Notes: generated by a model from the sequence alone, not told the origin. A DNA stretch of 64,000 bases from Aldrovandia affinis (GCA_029706075.1 JAINUG010000053.1:1178001-1242000), one strand, 5' to 3'; shown: positions 21,234 through 33,872, counted from the stretch's first letter. A program made the numbers and translations.

Positions 21234-23292
21234 CCCATCTCGACGAGAGATGAGAGCAGGATCTGGTGGTCCACGGTGTCGAATGCCGCCGACAGGTCGA
21301 GGAGGAAGAGAATGGAGCTAAGTGATTGGGACTTAGCCCCATGAAGAGCCTCAGTGACAGCAAGGAGAGCAGTCTCTGTGGAGTGGCCTGCTCTGAACCG
21401 AGATTGGTTGGGATCAAGCAGGTCGTTCTGTAAGAGATGAGCAGACAGTTGGTTATAGACAGCCCGCCTAACGTTTTGGAAAGGAATGGGAGGAGAGAGA
21501 GAGGTCGGTAGTTTGAAATAACAGCAGGATTCAGAGAGGGTTTTTTGAGGAGGGGGACAACATGAGCACATTTGAGGGAAGAGGGGACAGGGCCAGAGGA
21601 AAGAGAGGAGTTAATGACATTGGAGACAAAGGGGAGGATGTCCATAGCAATGGACTGGAAGAGGGGGGAAGGAATGGGATCAAGAGGGCAGGTGGTGGGA
21701 CGGTGGGAGAGGACAAGTTGAAGGATGTCTGAGTCAGGGAGGGGCGAGAAGGAGGACAGAGGGATGAGAGGTTTAGGTAGCAAGATGGGTGAGGCAGAGG
21801 TTGGGGGGAAGGAGTTGCGAATAACATCAACCTTCTCGTGAAAGAAGGATGCGAAGTCATCCGTGGTTAGAGAGGAGGGGGTGGGGGAGGAGGAGGGGTG
21901 AGGAGAGAGGAAAATGTAGAGTAGAGTTTACGAGGGTTAGAAACTGAAGATTGAATTTTGGAAAGGAAAAATGCAGACTTAGCAGAGGAGAGGTTAGAGG
22001 AGAAGGAAGCCAGGAGTGTGTGGAAATCAGTCAGAGCTACACAGGATTTGGATTTTCTCCATTTCCTTTCTGCCACTCATAATTTCAGTCTGTTAGCCTG
22101 AATGGAGTCGGTTAGCCAGGGGGCCGGGGGTCCGAGGCGTGCAGGTTTAGTGGATAGAGGACAGTGTGAGTCAAAGGAGGAGGAGAGAGAGGAAAGTAGG
22201 GTGGACGATGCTTCCTCAGCAGGTAGCTGAGAGAAGGCATCAGTAGGGGGAAGGGAAGATAGAACAGTAGCCGACAGGGCAGCGGGGGAGAGAGAGCGGA
22301 GGTTGCGACGGACAAGGACAGTGGGAGCAGGTGAGGATAGTTTAGGCACAGAGGGGAGGGGGAGAGAGAAAGACAGAAAGCAATGGTCAGACACATGTAG
22401 GGGAGATACCGTAATGTTGGGTAATGCGCAGTTCCTAGTGAAGATCAGGTCCAGTTGGTTACCGGCCTTGTGGGTGGATGGGGATTTAGCCAGGGTGAAG
22501 TCGAAGGACTGAAGCAGGGAGAGGAATGCAGAGGCCTGAGAGGTCTCCAGCGGCAGGTTGAAGTCACCGAGGAGTAAGACGGGGGTGCCATCCTCAGGGA
22601 AAGCGCTGAGTAAGGCATCCATCTCATCTAGGAAACTCCCCAGTGGACCTGGAGGGCGATAAAGAACAATGATGTGCAGTTTACATGGAACAGTGACAGT
22701 GACAGCATGGAATTCAAAGGAGGAGGGTGAGAAGTGAGGAAGAGGAACAATAAAAACCTCCACAGGGGGAGATCAGTATTCCTGTCCCTCCACCTCTACC
22801 TGAGGGTCGTGGAGTGTGGGAGAAAGTTTAGGCAGCGGAGAGAGCAGCAGGGGTGGCCGTGTTCGGAGGAGTGATCCACGTCTCCGTGAGCGCCAGGAAC
22901 TGCAGGCAGAGTAGGGAGGCCTGGGCCGAGATGAAATCGGCCTTCCGGACAGCAGACTGGCAGTTCCATAGTCCGCCTGCTACCACCACGTCAACACCGG
23001 GAGATCTGGGAGGGAGGATGAGATTGGAGAGGTTTCGGGTGTGAGTAGAATCTCTCCTTCTAGGCAATCTAGAAGAGGAGACATGGACTGGGATAGGGAG
23101 GTAGCATGTAGTGTTAGATGCAGAGGAAGAACAGGGAGATACAAAACTATGATACTTACCGTGCGGCGAGCACTCCCTAGCTGGCCCCCCTCGGTGGACT
23201 CCTGCAGGTAGACTCCTCCGTCTTTGTCCGCCGAGTCTTCGTTCAGTGAGGCTAGGAAGGTGAGGCTGCCGCGAAAAGCTGCCGCTATCCAT
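21234..23292 (-). pseudogene. L2 LINE ORF2: endonuclease and N-terminal reverse transcriptase
   Basis: Minus-strand L2 ORF2 remnant, reading right to left. The apurinic-type endonuclease domain shows its key residues: Asn in GLWNCQSA (about 22965), Glu in LTETW (about 22882), Asp and Asn in LLLGDFNLP (about 22560-22570) and the SDH motif in HVSDHC (about 22390). The reverse transcriptase start follows: NYRPLSLLPF, then a FRAGHSTETALLAVTEAL block and LDLSAAFDTVDHQILLSSL (about 21240-21300), with the first catalytic Asp. It stops at LVEMG, so the YADD box and thumb are missing. There are several frameshifts (near 22765, 22076 and 21540). The N-terminal region may extend to about 23640. Confidence 0.8.
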
Positions 23293-25804
23293 AATTATGG
23301 CTGCTTATATGTGGCAAATGCCCCCTGACAACAATACAGAATAATTACCAATTCCTTACACTAATCAACCTCAGACACGGGTGCTACGCCTGTTCAAACA
23401 AAACCGATTGAAACGCTAAGTATCAATCAACTTTGAACTAAATCTTCTAAGCAGCGACTGAAGCTAGTAATCGAGACTAATAAACTGTGGAACAAAAGCA
23501 ACAAGCTATTAATTAAACTAACAAAGTAACGAGACCTGCTACTGCAACAGGTGAAAACAGGCAGTGAACGCAGAAAACTACACACAAAGTCTAACGCCGG
23601 GTAACCAACACTCACTAGAACGCAACGAGATGACTCTTACCTTGATCGAATGCCCATGAGAAGATGTAATGATCTAGTTGGCTTCCATTTACAATTTGGC
23701 CCTTACCTGTCGTCAACAGTGTTGAAAGTCTTCAGTCTATAAATAAATAAACTAGCTTCAGTCTTGCTCTTGCTTCAGTCTCCCTGCTGAAATATTGCCT
23801 GGGCATACCACATGGTTGAGAGGTGACCATGCTGCAGTGAATAGTGGGAAAATCAAAATTAGTCCAATCAAAGATGGTTCTCATCAAAGAGCGTCCAATC
23901 CCCTGCAAACTCAACCCATGTGATTGCTGTGTGAAACATCCTTGCATAGCAGTTACCTGTAATGGACATCAAACATGTTTCTGGACAGGAACGAGTGAGC
24001 ACAAATAGCTAACAGTTCTTGCCATATACTTTCAATAGCCTTGCAATCTCACCTCATTTAAATACTGCATGAACTATCTGGCATGAGTCAACAGCAACTC
24101 TATAGTATTCCAACATTTTCTAATTAGGTTAAGGTGCCTATCAAAAATAAATCGGCCTAACGGTAAAGTGATGGTATATCGGATAGAATTGAATCTCTTC
24201 ATTTTATGTGAAGGTTGTAGCAGTAAGTAAATATAACATAATATTTGTTCGTCAATGGATGTACATACTTACAAAACGATGTTGAGATTATGCAACTGGT
24301 GTCCTTTTAACATATAATCTTAAATATTTGTGTGGAACAAATTAAGTAAGGCACTATAAATATTCATGTAAAGATAAAAACTAAAATTTCTTTGTTAAAA
24401 TCATAGATTTTTTTTCATGTTACATTTACTAATCGCCTGCATCGTTTTTATGAGCGCACCATGGTTTTGATGTTACAGGATTTATGAAGTGTAACTGTAT
24501 GTCTCACCAAGGGCAGACTTCCCCCTTGATTATCCACCATTCCGCATGGAGTTAATTGCTCCCAATCAGTATGCTAATACATCTGTTACTGGCTTGCATC
24601 TGTCTGATGTCCACTTCTTGCCTCCATCTATTGTTGTGTGCAAGAAACTGTCACACATCAATACACGCCAGCATGTCAGGGGAAACGCTACAGTTATAAT
24701 GTATCCATTGAGGACTGAGCTGCACAGCTGTTGGCAATGTAAGTCACGTTGAGAAAACCAAGTGCCTTTACTATAATTTTACATTTGAACTTTTTTAACA
24801 TTTTCTGTTTATGTTCATGATTCATTCAGGTTGTAAATTGTTTCTATGTCTCCATAGCTCTGCATGTGGTCAGGGAGTTAGCCACAGGGAATTGCATTGT
24901 TAAAGAGAAACTGTGATAGTGTCTCAAGGACAGGTGCTGAACAGCTTCAGCTGGGACAACTCTTGTTAATGGTTCATCTGGTAAGGTTGAAGGCTGTATG
25001 TTTATTGTTGTGCTGGCATCTGTTGTTGTTGCCTACCTTCACTAGCAGGTGTGGCTAAGAAATTGCTATTAGCAAGTGAAGCTCTCTTGACAATGGCAAT
25101 ATTTATATTGTTACTTGTTATTAACACATTGTCTCGGTACTTCTATATGGTGCACATAAACATGTTTTGTTTGCAGTTTTATTATGTTTTGAATGTGTAT
25201 GTTTAAGGTTTTCAAAGATCACTCACTGTAAACTCTCATTATCTATTTTCAAGCCGAGGAGATTTTTTAACTGCAGGTTGACTTGTAATCCCTGCAGCTG
25301 GCAAGGGACTTCTGTACTTCAAGCTGGTTTTAGTTCCAAGCATAGTGCAGAAACTGACATAGCGAAAGTTGTACCTCATACTGTCTTCTGACTCAGGATC
25401 TCTTACATTTGTCATCTTGATGAAATACATGATCTTGGAATACTTGATCCTGTAAACCATGGCATTTTACACCTTCAATCATAGTTACTTGCTGTATTCA
25501 CAATCTGGTCCACTTTCCTTTTTTTTCTCCTTTTTTTCCAATTAGGTTTGCTTTATTTCAGACTGGGAAAATTCTTATGAAACTTAATTCATTCATGGAT
25601 ACATATAGATCAGAATTCTGTTCCATTGGTTTCACATTTCAACTTTTGCAATTATAGCCTCGTCGCTTGTTATTCATCTTCAGTAGAATTTTCCTGGAGA
25701 TATTCAACATATTCAAGTAGTGCTGAATATATCTTACTCTCCACAATTATTCATGGCTTTAGAAAATAAAATAAAATAATTTCATTTTATTTCTAGTTTT
25801 CTTT
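23293..25804. other. Intergenic sequence, no gene seen
   Basis: No exon, RNA gene or defined repeat recognised. The first 350 bp may be 5' untranslated sequence of the minus-strand L2. Confidence 0.35.
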
Positions 25805-26215
25805 TTCAGTGACCTAGGAAATCAAGTCGGGTAGGGAATACAAGGATTGTTTAGTTAATCAAGTGTAGGGGCGATGATTTGGTGGCCAGTTTTGGAATTT
25901 GACCAGGACATTAGGGTTAATACCCATACTGTTCTTGATAAGTGCATGGGCTTTTTAATATCCACAGTAGGGATATTAAAGTAGTAGAGTAGAAAACACA
26001 GCTTAACAATGTATCATCTGCAGGATGACACCATCACTGTGGGCACGGTGCCCAATAACCACCATACAGGGGCCCCTACAGGTCCACCAACAACACTTCC
26101 AGCAGCAACTTGGTTTGCCCTGTTTGCCTACCATCCAAGCTCGACCCAAGCCCAACGCCAGTTAACTGCAGCTCTTCAACATGAGAAGGATACAGAGTGA
26201 TATGGCTGCTGGCAA
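25805..26215 (-). mobile_element. 5S-rRNA-derived SINE-like element
   Basis: On the minus strand, 26214 to about 26125 aligns with vertebrate 5S rRNA from end to end. It opens CCAGCAGCCATATCACTCTG (5S: GCCTACGGCCATACCACCCTG), has degenerate middle blocks, and closes with CTTGGATGG where 5S has CTTGGATGGGAGACC. The body then runs to about 25805 and includes ATTGGGCACCGTGCC and a GTCCTGGTCAAATTCC segment. A 5S-like head followed by unrelated body sequence fits the SINE3 class. The element is old and its internal promoter is degraded. Confidence 0.55.
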
Positions 26216-26284
26216 CTAACTGGCACTAGTTATACCACTAATAACCCTCAACGGTCAAACCCTCTGTCAAAGCGTTAGTCACTC

Positions 26285-26830
26285 AGGGCCTCACTCATGG
26301 TCCCCGCAGGCCTCAGTTCTTATTTATATTTTACCTCTGGGGCAGAAACTATGGGTTTAGCCTCTATTACTATGCAGACAATACACAGATGTATGTTAGC
26401 TCTAAATCTCTCACCAATCTCCCAGCCTCTCCAATAGTTGATTGTCTGCATAACATTACATCTGAATGCGAGAAAACTTTTTGAAACTTAACTATGGAAA
26501 AATGAGTTGGCTGGATAAATCCCAGCTGGACAAGTTTGGGTTTTAGGGCTCATGTAGGGCTTGTAAATGAAAGTAGATTGTTTTCATCTTCACAGAACTG
26601 CCAGAGATTAAGTCCCACTCTCTCCCCTGAAAAATAAATTAACACTTTTGCTACAACACAACTTAGACCACTGAAATGCTGTTATTGAGACAAAACAAAT
26701 GAACAAAACTGAGTCGCTCATTCATCCTTAATCCATCGAATCACAAATGTCTTGTTCTAAAACACCTTCATTGGCTTCCGGTTTGATACACAGGTGACTA
26801 TAAAGTTCCCCTGTTTAATGAGGCTTTTAA
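26285..26830 (+). mobile_element. Decayed non-LTR reverse transcriptase fragment
   Basis: Short scattered blocks of a LINE reverse transcriptase. PQASVLIYILPLGQ at about 26305-26346 resembles the QGSVLGPLLF region. YYADNTQMYVSSKSLTNLP at about 26368-26425 holds the catalytic box, with the second Asp changed to Asn. LHWLPV at 26767-26784 comes from the C-terminal region. Stops and frameshifts are everywhere. It is dead, and the clade is uncertain. Confidence 0.6.
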
Positions 26831-29800
26831 ATGATTTTTTTTATTTTTTTTCTGCTTGGTTTACTTCCTCCTTTTTTGTGCTCATGTGTCTTTAACATGT
26901 CAAATCTGTTATTCTCCTGGTTTTCATTCAGTTTTTGTGAATTACTAGCCTCGACTAGAAACAATATGCTTTAAAATGTTTGATTGCTACTTATTTGATT
27001 TGTGTTGAAAAAACGAAGTGGATACTACAACATGTAAAGATGCAGTATATCTCAAGTTAGGTGACGTCAAAACTTTTTTTATATTCCATTATATATTTTG
27101 AAGTCTGGTTTATAATTCCATTAAAAAATATATATGTATACTGCCTCCTGACCCTGAGCATACAGTTGAGTTGTGGGCAAAGGGTGAGCTTGCAGAACAA
27201 CGTGAGTGCTGTTTCTGCTGTGAAAATATCTCTTAGGTGCAGCAATGATTTTCTGTAATGTGCTTTTGATGAAGAAATTATTTTACGCTTGTCTCTAATA
27301 CTATCTGCTTGAGGCCTTTTTAACTAAATAACATGTATTTTTATATGCTACATGGTCTTGGTGTTTTAATACTTTCATTTTTAGGGTGTAAGCCACTCTC
27401 ATCACGGTTTTATCTTGCCTCTGCGTTTTTTCATGTGCCTGTTTTTATCCATGACTAAGACTACTTTTAGAGTTCGCTGTCAGACCATTTTTACATTTTC
27501 TTGTCGCAACCATATATTTGTGCGCCTTGACTTTATCTATACCATGCATCGATGTTTGTGAAAAGTTAAATAAATAAATTATTGTTATTATTATAATTAT
27601 CATCATCGTAATCTGCCATCTCACTCTTCCACATGGACAAGCGGCAATAATTCTGTCATTGCATGCCATGATGATGATTTTAACCCAAATAAATCACCTG
27701 ATGTTCTGTGATGCATGACTCAGGGTGGTGGAAATGAAGCTTATGTAACACATTTCAACAAGTACCGCTAATAAAATACTAGAGAGTGGCTTCTGGGGTT
27801 AAAAGTATAAAATAAACAAACTGAGCTTAACAACCATGATGGATTGGTGGAATCTACCCCATTCGTGTCTGCAGAAACACTTTGGGAATAGCAGTGGGGG
27901 CAAGTGCGCTTCGTCACAACTCAACTGCAACGCAAGGCAGCAAGTCCCACCAGAGAAATTATTTTAAATCAGCGACGAAAGAATGGCGCTGCAACCCATC
28001 ACACTTTCCAGAGCTGTCTCTTCCTAGCGTGCTGACTTAATTTTACGCTTCAAATCATTCTATAGCATTGCCAAAATGACAGTTTTACTTGCAATTTACT
28101 TTAAGTAATTTCCTTCAAATAAAAAAAACTGTACCTGCATCCAAGATGTAATTTCTTTGTGGGGAAAAATAGAGAGATTTGTTATTTTTCGCAAACACTC
28201 CCATGCAAACATATGTATACACGAGGGTCTGTTGGCTTTCTAGAGCAGTACCCAAAGGGGTACTTGGGAAGTCTGTGGGTGGTACTTGGAATAAACTGTG
28301 TTATGGTGGGTTTTTACTAAATATTTGAATTATTCATAGCTTTTTTCATTTTCACCTTTTTTCATAATACTCAGGTCAAAATTTCTCAGAGGAAAAAATT
28401 AACAATTGACTAATGAAGGCATATAAACAAGTCATAAATTAAACATTTTGCACGCAACTATAATGCAGGTTAGCTTCAAATATGCATGCTAATTATGTCA
28501 TTTTATCAATTGTGGATGTGCTGGTGGGGGTGTGCTGGGATATTGGTAGATCTTGAAAGAGGTGCACAATAAACAAATGCTTTGGAATGACCGTTCATGA
28601 ATAGAAGCCCTGTGTACAGGAAGTGTGAGGTATTTTTCATTGTGAGAACCATCGGCAGTCAGAAGGAATTCAAACTGGCCCACTCACACTCGCTGTCAGT
28701 AGAGGATTTCATTGCAAATAGATCTGCCCCGTTTACAATGTCCCTGCCCCAGCTGTGACAGAGTGTTAATAAATCAAAGCAATCAAAGCGAGATATGGGA
28801 ACGGGCCCGTTATAAATCTGGGACCTAATATATCTGCACATCCAAATGCCTTGGCTGTGCTCAGCCCCTATACTCTTGCCCCCACCTCTCACTCTCTCTC
28901 TATCGCTCCATTTCATTTTTTTTATTTCCTTCTCTGTACGTGCAACCACTATAGGTTTACCTGCAACAGGTATGGCAGGAGGACACTTTGGTTCAAAACT
29001 ATAATAAGGAACAGATAAGTTCGTACAGACGCCACTTTTGAAAGAAAACAGAAAACATAATTGCTTGCAATGAGAATGGGATTTCTGTGGCTCACTGTCT
29101 ATATATTTAAATGCAAAATCTCTGAGCACATAGGTGTGACACATCCTCCAAGCTCGTCTCACAATTGGGCTCAATTCCACTAAATGGGGCACTCATGCCA
29201 TAACTGTAATAAATCCATCTTCTGAGAAGGCCATGGTCACACAAACAGCATGGGGACATGTGTTCCTTAAATCAGGCTCGTCCACATCAGAATGACCCTG
29301 CAGGGAGATGAGCAAGCCAGGCTTCAGGTGTTCACTTTTGGGCCGTGCAGTCAGGCAGCACACGGTGCTCTGTGGCCATTACACTGGGCACTGCTGGCCA
29401 GACTATCACACTTTGACCTCCTCATTGATTGGTCTGCTGCACACAGCAGTTAGCGTATTGGTGCTCAAGCGTGCGCCGTGCTCCCTGACGTCCAGCAGGG
29501 TGGCCTACATAAAGCATTGATTCATTGCTGAACCTGGCTCCCTCGCTGGCGAGTCCACCCGAGGAGTCACTGACACCATCTCATTCTGTCGCCCCGATGA
29601 AGATTTGTGAGCACTGGCCCCCCGTGCGGTTGTCTGGCCTGCGAACGATGGATGTTAGCTGTAGCTGACTCGCCGTTGCACAGACCCTCGCGACCTGGCA
29701 TTTACGGTGCAGTGAAAGTGGGCAGCTTGAAAACGGTCAGAAAGATGAGCCACAATTATGTCTCCATCTTCTTGAGGTGTTTTGATACTCTTATCCTGCC

Positions 29801-31104
29801 AAGATAAAAATGACTACCTATGAAAGCCCCAGGAAAGTAACGGTGCCATAGCTATCCAGCCGGCAGCGTACAAATGCCACAAAGAATAATAAGGCATGTT
29901 GGTCCCTTTTTGTGTTTTTATTTCTAGATTCTCATCAGGCGTGACACTGAGCAGGTGAAATCATTATGTCCAGTCACCTCTCTCTTTAATGACGTGATCT
30001 AGATCTACTTATGCAATTGCCAGTTGAGTGTCAGTTCACTTGAGTGTTTCATAATCAGCTGTGCATAGTCAATTAATCAAACTGATGTTATTGAATCAAT
30101 CACTAACACTGATTTCTAAAAACATGAATGGATGAACCATTCATCAATACATTGTCCATGTAATTTTCTCATGGCACTTTTCGTTTGTATTTTGTATAAT
30201 GCACATCTTCTTTGTCTTTTTTTCTGCTTCAGTTCAATTATTATTTTATGCCAGCTCTGAATCGGCTTGTACCATAAGTTGTTTCCATATTGTATGAACC
30301 ATAGGTGACCATGTCTTGGATAAATTGTGCTCTTTTCCATAAAGCTAGGACAAACAAGGCATTCACATTCGTAGCTAAGTCTAGAGCTCTTGTTTCAACT
30401 TCTCCTTCTGTGTCTTTCCCAAATAAAGAGTTTGGGATGTACCCAGTGTTCCTCTTACACAACTATCAAACTGTAACTATTCTGAGACCTCAATTCAAAG
30501 AAGATCCATGTTCTGCTTTCCATTTCTGCTCATCCACACATTACATTTCAGAAGCTAACATTTCTGTTTAGTCTCCTGTGAGTAGTGAACTCAGAATACC
30601 TTTAGCATGTTTACCCTTTCCAAAATAATATACATTATGAAATATATTTCAGAATTTATTTTCAAAAGTGACAATGTATGCATTAGAATGATAGAATATG
30701 TGAATTATTGCCATTTTCATATATTGGGAAATGTACAAATATTTCAAATATTGAAGATATACTGCACTACATTTGGATGTACACATTCTTATATGTACAT
30801 ATGTTGTAGAAAGTATTGTCATTTTGTCAAGATTGTATGTATTTTAATATATACAGTATTATACAAATGTAGTATGCATAAGTAATTTGGTATTTTTTAA
30901 AAATGATTTATATTAACATATATGCATATACATTGTATCTTAAACAAACTGGAAAACATTTTGGATGAATTATTATACCATATAGGTTGGCATGTAAAGT
31001 ATGATTTTATTGTATTGACTGTTTATTTTTACTTTTATATTTGTATGCTTAATATCCATTGTCATGTTTTGCTTTTATTGCGCTTTATTGCGCTATTTTA
31101 CTGT
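26831..31104. other. Intergenic sequence upstream of lamc3
   Basis: No coding gene supported. 28659-29192 has a 177-codon minus-strand open frame without an ATG start, domain or homology that I recognise. The same area holds two ATCAAAG words in AATCAAAGCAATCAAAGCG (28772-28790), matching the TCF/LEF consensus, within sequence that looks more complex than its surroundings. It might be a regulatory element, but the sequence alone does not prove this. Confidence 0.35.
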
Positions 31105-31180
31105 CTTTTGTCAAGCACTTTGTGCTCAAAGCTAGAAAGGTGCTCTATAAATAAACCTATTATTATTATTATTATTATGT
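31105..31180 (+). mobile_element. Non-LTR retrotransposon 3' tail, copy 1
   Basis: AAGCACTTTGTGCTC, then AGGTGCTCTATAAATAAACC, ends in an ATT microsatellite. The same tail, GTGCTCTATAAATAAA plus ATT repeats, recurs at 31530-31625. This is the usual look of a LINE or SINE 3' end in fish. No body was recognised. Confidence 0.55.
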
Positions 31181-31529
31181 ATTGAGGGTTTCAAGCTACT
31201 GTAAATGCTGAATGCAGATGATGATACATTTCAAAACAAATGCAGTTAAAGGGCCTTGATCAAGAGTATAGCTGCTGCATCAAAGCCAGGATCAGAACAA
31301 AGTATTAAGTTCTATATTATGTTATTCACAGCAGTATTGTGAGCAATTTGGCAATATTTGGTCTTATTCCAGATTGAGCAAAACATATGGTGTATGGTAT
31401 CTATTTGTCAATAATACACATTCAATGGGGAAAAAGGCAGGATTTAAACACCTTTATTTATGTTTATGTTGCTTGCCTTAATTTCATGAATTGTCTCACT
31501 TTTAATTCCTGTATGTTTTTATGCTGCCA

Positions 31530-31592
31530 CTGTGAAGTGCTTGAAGATTTCTTTGCTATGAAAAGTGCTCTATAAATAAAAAACATTATTAA

Positions 31593-31625
<33 letters not shown>
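31530..31625 (+). mobile_element. Non-LTR retrotransposon 3' tail, copy 2
   Basis: GAAGTGCTTGAAGATTTC, then AAAGTGCTCTATAAATAAA, followed by a long ATT run (31588-31624). It matches the tail at 31105-31180 and is in the same orientation. Confidence 0.55.
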
Positions 31626-31627
<2 letters not shown>

Positions 31628-31989
31628 ATATTTTCTGGTCAACCATTCTACTCCACACACATTCTGCTTTATATATCTGTATCAAGAAAGATATATATAT
31701 ATATATCTGGTAGTAATGCAATAATATATTAGATAATTATACAAATGTATCATCCAATATAACATATCATATAATATACCCAACTTGTTTTACAATGACA
31801 TAAAATATACACATTTTAAAAACATATATTGCCTTCTGTTCATGCATTTCACCCCCAAACATAATATATTGACATCTGGGTTATGATATCTATCCATGAA
31901 TTCCGCTCATTATAACTTTGGGCTAAACTAATTCCATGCAGTTTTACTCTGGGTATAATTAACATTTCATCCAGCAGAGGGCAAACATC

Positions 31990-32203
31990 TTCATTCCTGT
32001 CCCATTTATTGCCCTATCCCTTATGTTTGGGGATCACGGAATAGCTTCTCTGAAGTTCACAGTGGGAGGGCCCATGGAAGCGGAGTGCAGGGGGGGAGAG
32101 TGGGGAGGCTGAGGAACGCGGCAGATCTCGGAATCCTTTATCCCATGTGTCTGCGCTCCGGTCTCTCCACGACTGCCTGCGTGTGCCTCCTGCCTGTGCC
32201 ATC
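31990..32203 (+). promoter_or_regulatory. lamc3: lamc3 promoter-proximal region and 5' UTR (inferred)
   Basis: The base composition changes from AT-rich to GC- and CpG-richer over about 200 bp before the start codon. There is a G-rich GGGGGGGAGAGTGGGGAGG stretch near 32091 and no TATA box at a plausible distance. This fits a TATA-less vertebrate promoter. The transcription start cannot be placed from sequence alone. Confidence 0.45.
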
Positions 32204-32351
32204 ATGGAGAGTGCCCTGCTCGGACTGCTGCTCCTCGCCTGGAGCCTCTCCCGCCAGGTTTCGGCGGGTATGGATTCCTGCATCGACGACCAGGGGTCCC
32301 TCAGCCGCTGCCTGCCGAAGTTTGAAAACGCAGCCTTCAACAAGACAGTGA
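32145..32351 (+). promoter_or_regulatory. Possible overlapping upstream ORF
   Basis: An ATG at 32145, 59 bases before the lamc3 ATG and in a different frame, opens 68 codons and ends inside exon 1 at 32351. If the transcript starts upstream of 32145, ribosomes using it would pass the lamc3 start. Its context (CCCATGT) is weaker than that of the lamc3 ATG (ATCATGG). Confidence 0.35.
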
Positions 32352-32570
32352 TGGCCTCCAACGTGTGTGGCCTGCCCCCCGAGGACTACTGCATGCAGGC
32401 CGGTTCCACGCGCTCCTGCCACCACTGCGATGCCTCCGACCCCCAGCGCCACCACAACGTCACCTACCTGACCGATTTCCACAGCGATGAGGAGCCCACC
32501 TGGTGGCAGAGCCAGTCCATGTTTTATGGAGTGCAGCACCCCAGGTCCGTCAACCTCACCCTGCACTTGG
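32204..32570 (+). CDS. lamc3: Laminin gamma-3 exon 1: signal peptide and LN domain start
   Basis: Laminin gamma chains are secreted subunits of the basement-membrane heterotrimer. The N-terminal LN domain drives laminin polymerisation. The exon encodes residues 1-122 plus one base of codon 123. Residues 1-21 (MESALLGLLLLAWSLSRQVSA) are a signal peptide. The LN domain begins at GMDSC, with cysteines at 26, 36, 55, 63, 72 and 75. PPEDYC and TWWQSQSM are signature blocks. N-glycosylation sequons are at Asn 46, 85 and 117. CDASDPQRHHNVTYLTDFHS is much closer to gamma-3 than to gamma-1 as I remember them. I chose the ATG at 32204 because of its Kozak context and the signal peptide directly after it. 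The donor is GG|GTAAGA at 32570/32571, phase 1, and reading on gives a stop 19 codons into the intron. Confidence 0.9.
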
Positions 32571-33872
32571 GTAAGAGCGCCACCGTCGGTCATCCAGTTA
32601 CTTTCCTCGCTTGTCGCCTGCCAACTTAAACAAGGGTAGAGTTTTCCTGGGTTCCTGTGCTTTATCTAACTTTTTCATATTCAGGTTGTAACCTGGGGTT
32701 TTAAACACAAAGCCTTTCAAAGTGTTCATCCGTTAAAGTTATATGGATGGTAAAAGTCATATGAAGTATATTTCAACTGTGTGGGCTCTATTTCAACAGT
32801 GCAGGGAACGAAACCTGAAATTCCCCGACGCAAAGCGGCTGTCTTTTCAAATGTACTGCACCTTTTGTGCTGCTATTTAATGCTTCAGCACTCGTATGCA
32901 AAACTGTATCACCCTACACATGGCTTAAAGTCATACTGTTCAGATAATTGAAGGCATATATCAATGCTCCTATTCTGGGAACTTTTAAGTGGCGCATAGA
33001 GAAATACAGATATGGCTGGTCACAGTCCAATGAAGCAGAGGTTCACTGCAAATGTTCTGTAATTGTAAATTTGAGGAAATCTAAACTGTTTAGGGGGAGG
33101 GAGAGCGAACACTGAAAACATGTGCAAAAAAAACAAAAAAACAGCAACAGCAACCCTGCTCTGATGCCCAAAGACCATAGTTAATTTAATCACTGGTATC
33201 TGGTATTATTAATGTTTGGTTTAAGGACATCTGAATAGTTAATTTATTCATCCTTATGTGCAGTACATTTGTTTGAATTGTTCCTCAGCTATGAAAGTTT
33301 GGTCAATGTAAACATGCAAAAACATCAGTTCATACTTTTAGTACATTTTAGTAAATATGATTGTATGGCAATATTGTATGATAAGAATGGATTTGTATAT
33401 TACCAGTCATCCAATTATCTCATGCCATTTTAGAGTGAAGGGGGTAAATCACTTCATTTATTGACAGTTATGAGTTATAAAACTCATTCAGTTTTATGAG
33501 TAGCATAAAACTTGGTGATGTGGCAGCTTTTGGGCACTTGTGAAACATGAATCAGTTGGGGTAACCTAGAGGTTGATTAGGTACCAGATTGAAGCATTCA
33601 GATTAGTCAAATCACAACAATAAAATATTAAACACATATCTTTAACATATTCATAACCATCTTACATTTTCTTCTGACAAGTACAAAACAAGTATTTATT
33701 ACAGGCATTAACTAATCTACCTTACTGGAGTACAAAGAGTACAGTTACAATTCTTCCCTATTTTAAGCCACCAGCCAGGGTTCTACCCATGTGATATCAT
33801 ATGCCTAACAATGCTTCCAATTATCTACTTGGAAAAGGTGGAGGGGTATTAATTTGCATGTCTATTAATATA

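Noticed and set aside
20597..23292. L2 5' inversion by twin priming
   Set aside because: Twin priming puts the inverted 5' part before the sense 3' part. Here the order is reversed, and the 3' UTR is also cut.
28659..29192. 177-codon minus-strand open frame
   Set aside because: It begins at GTG rather than ATG, and has no recognisable domain, signal or splice context. In 64 kb a frame of this length in one of six frames is not surprising.
32147..32203. N-terminal extension of lamc3 upstream of 32204
   Set aside because: The in-frame extension begins at GTG, not ATG, and would bury the signal peptide.
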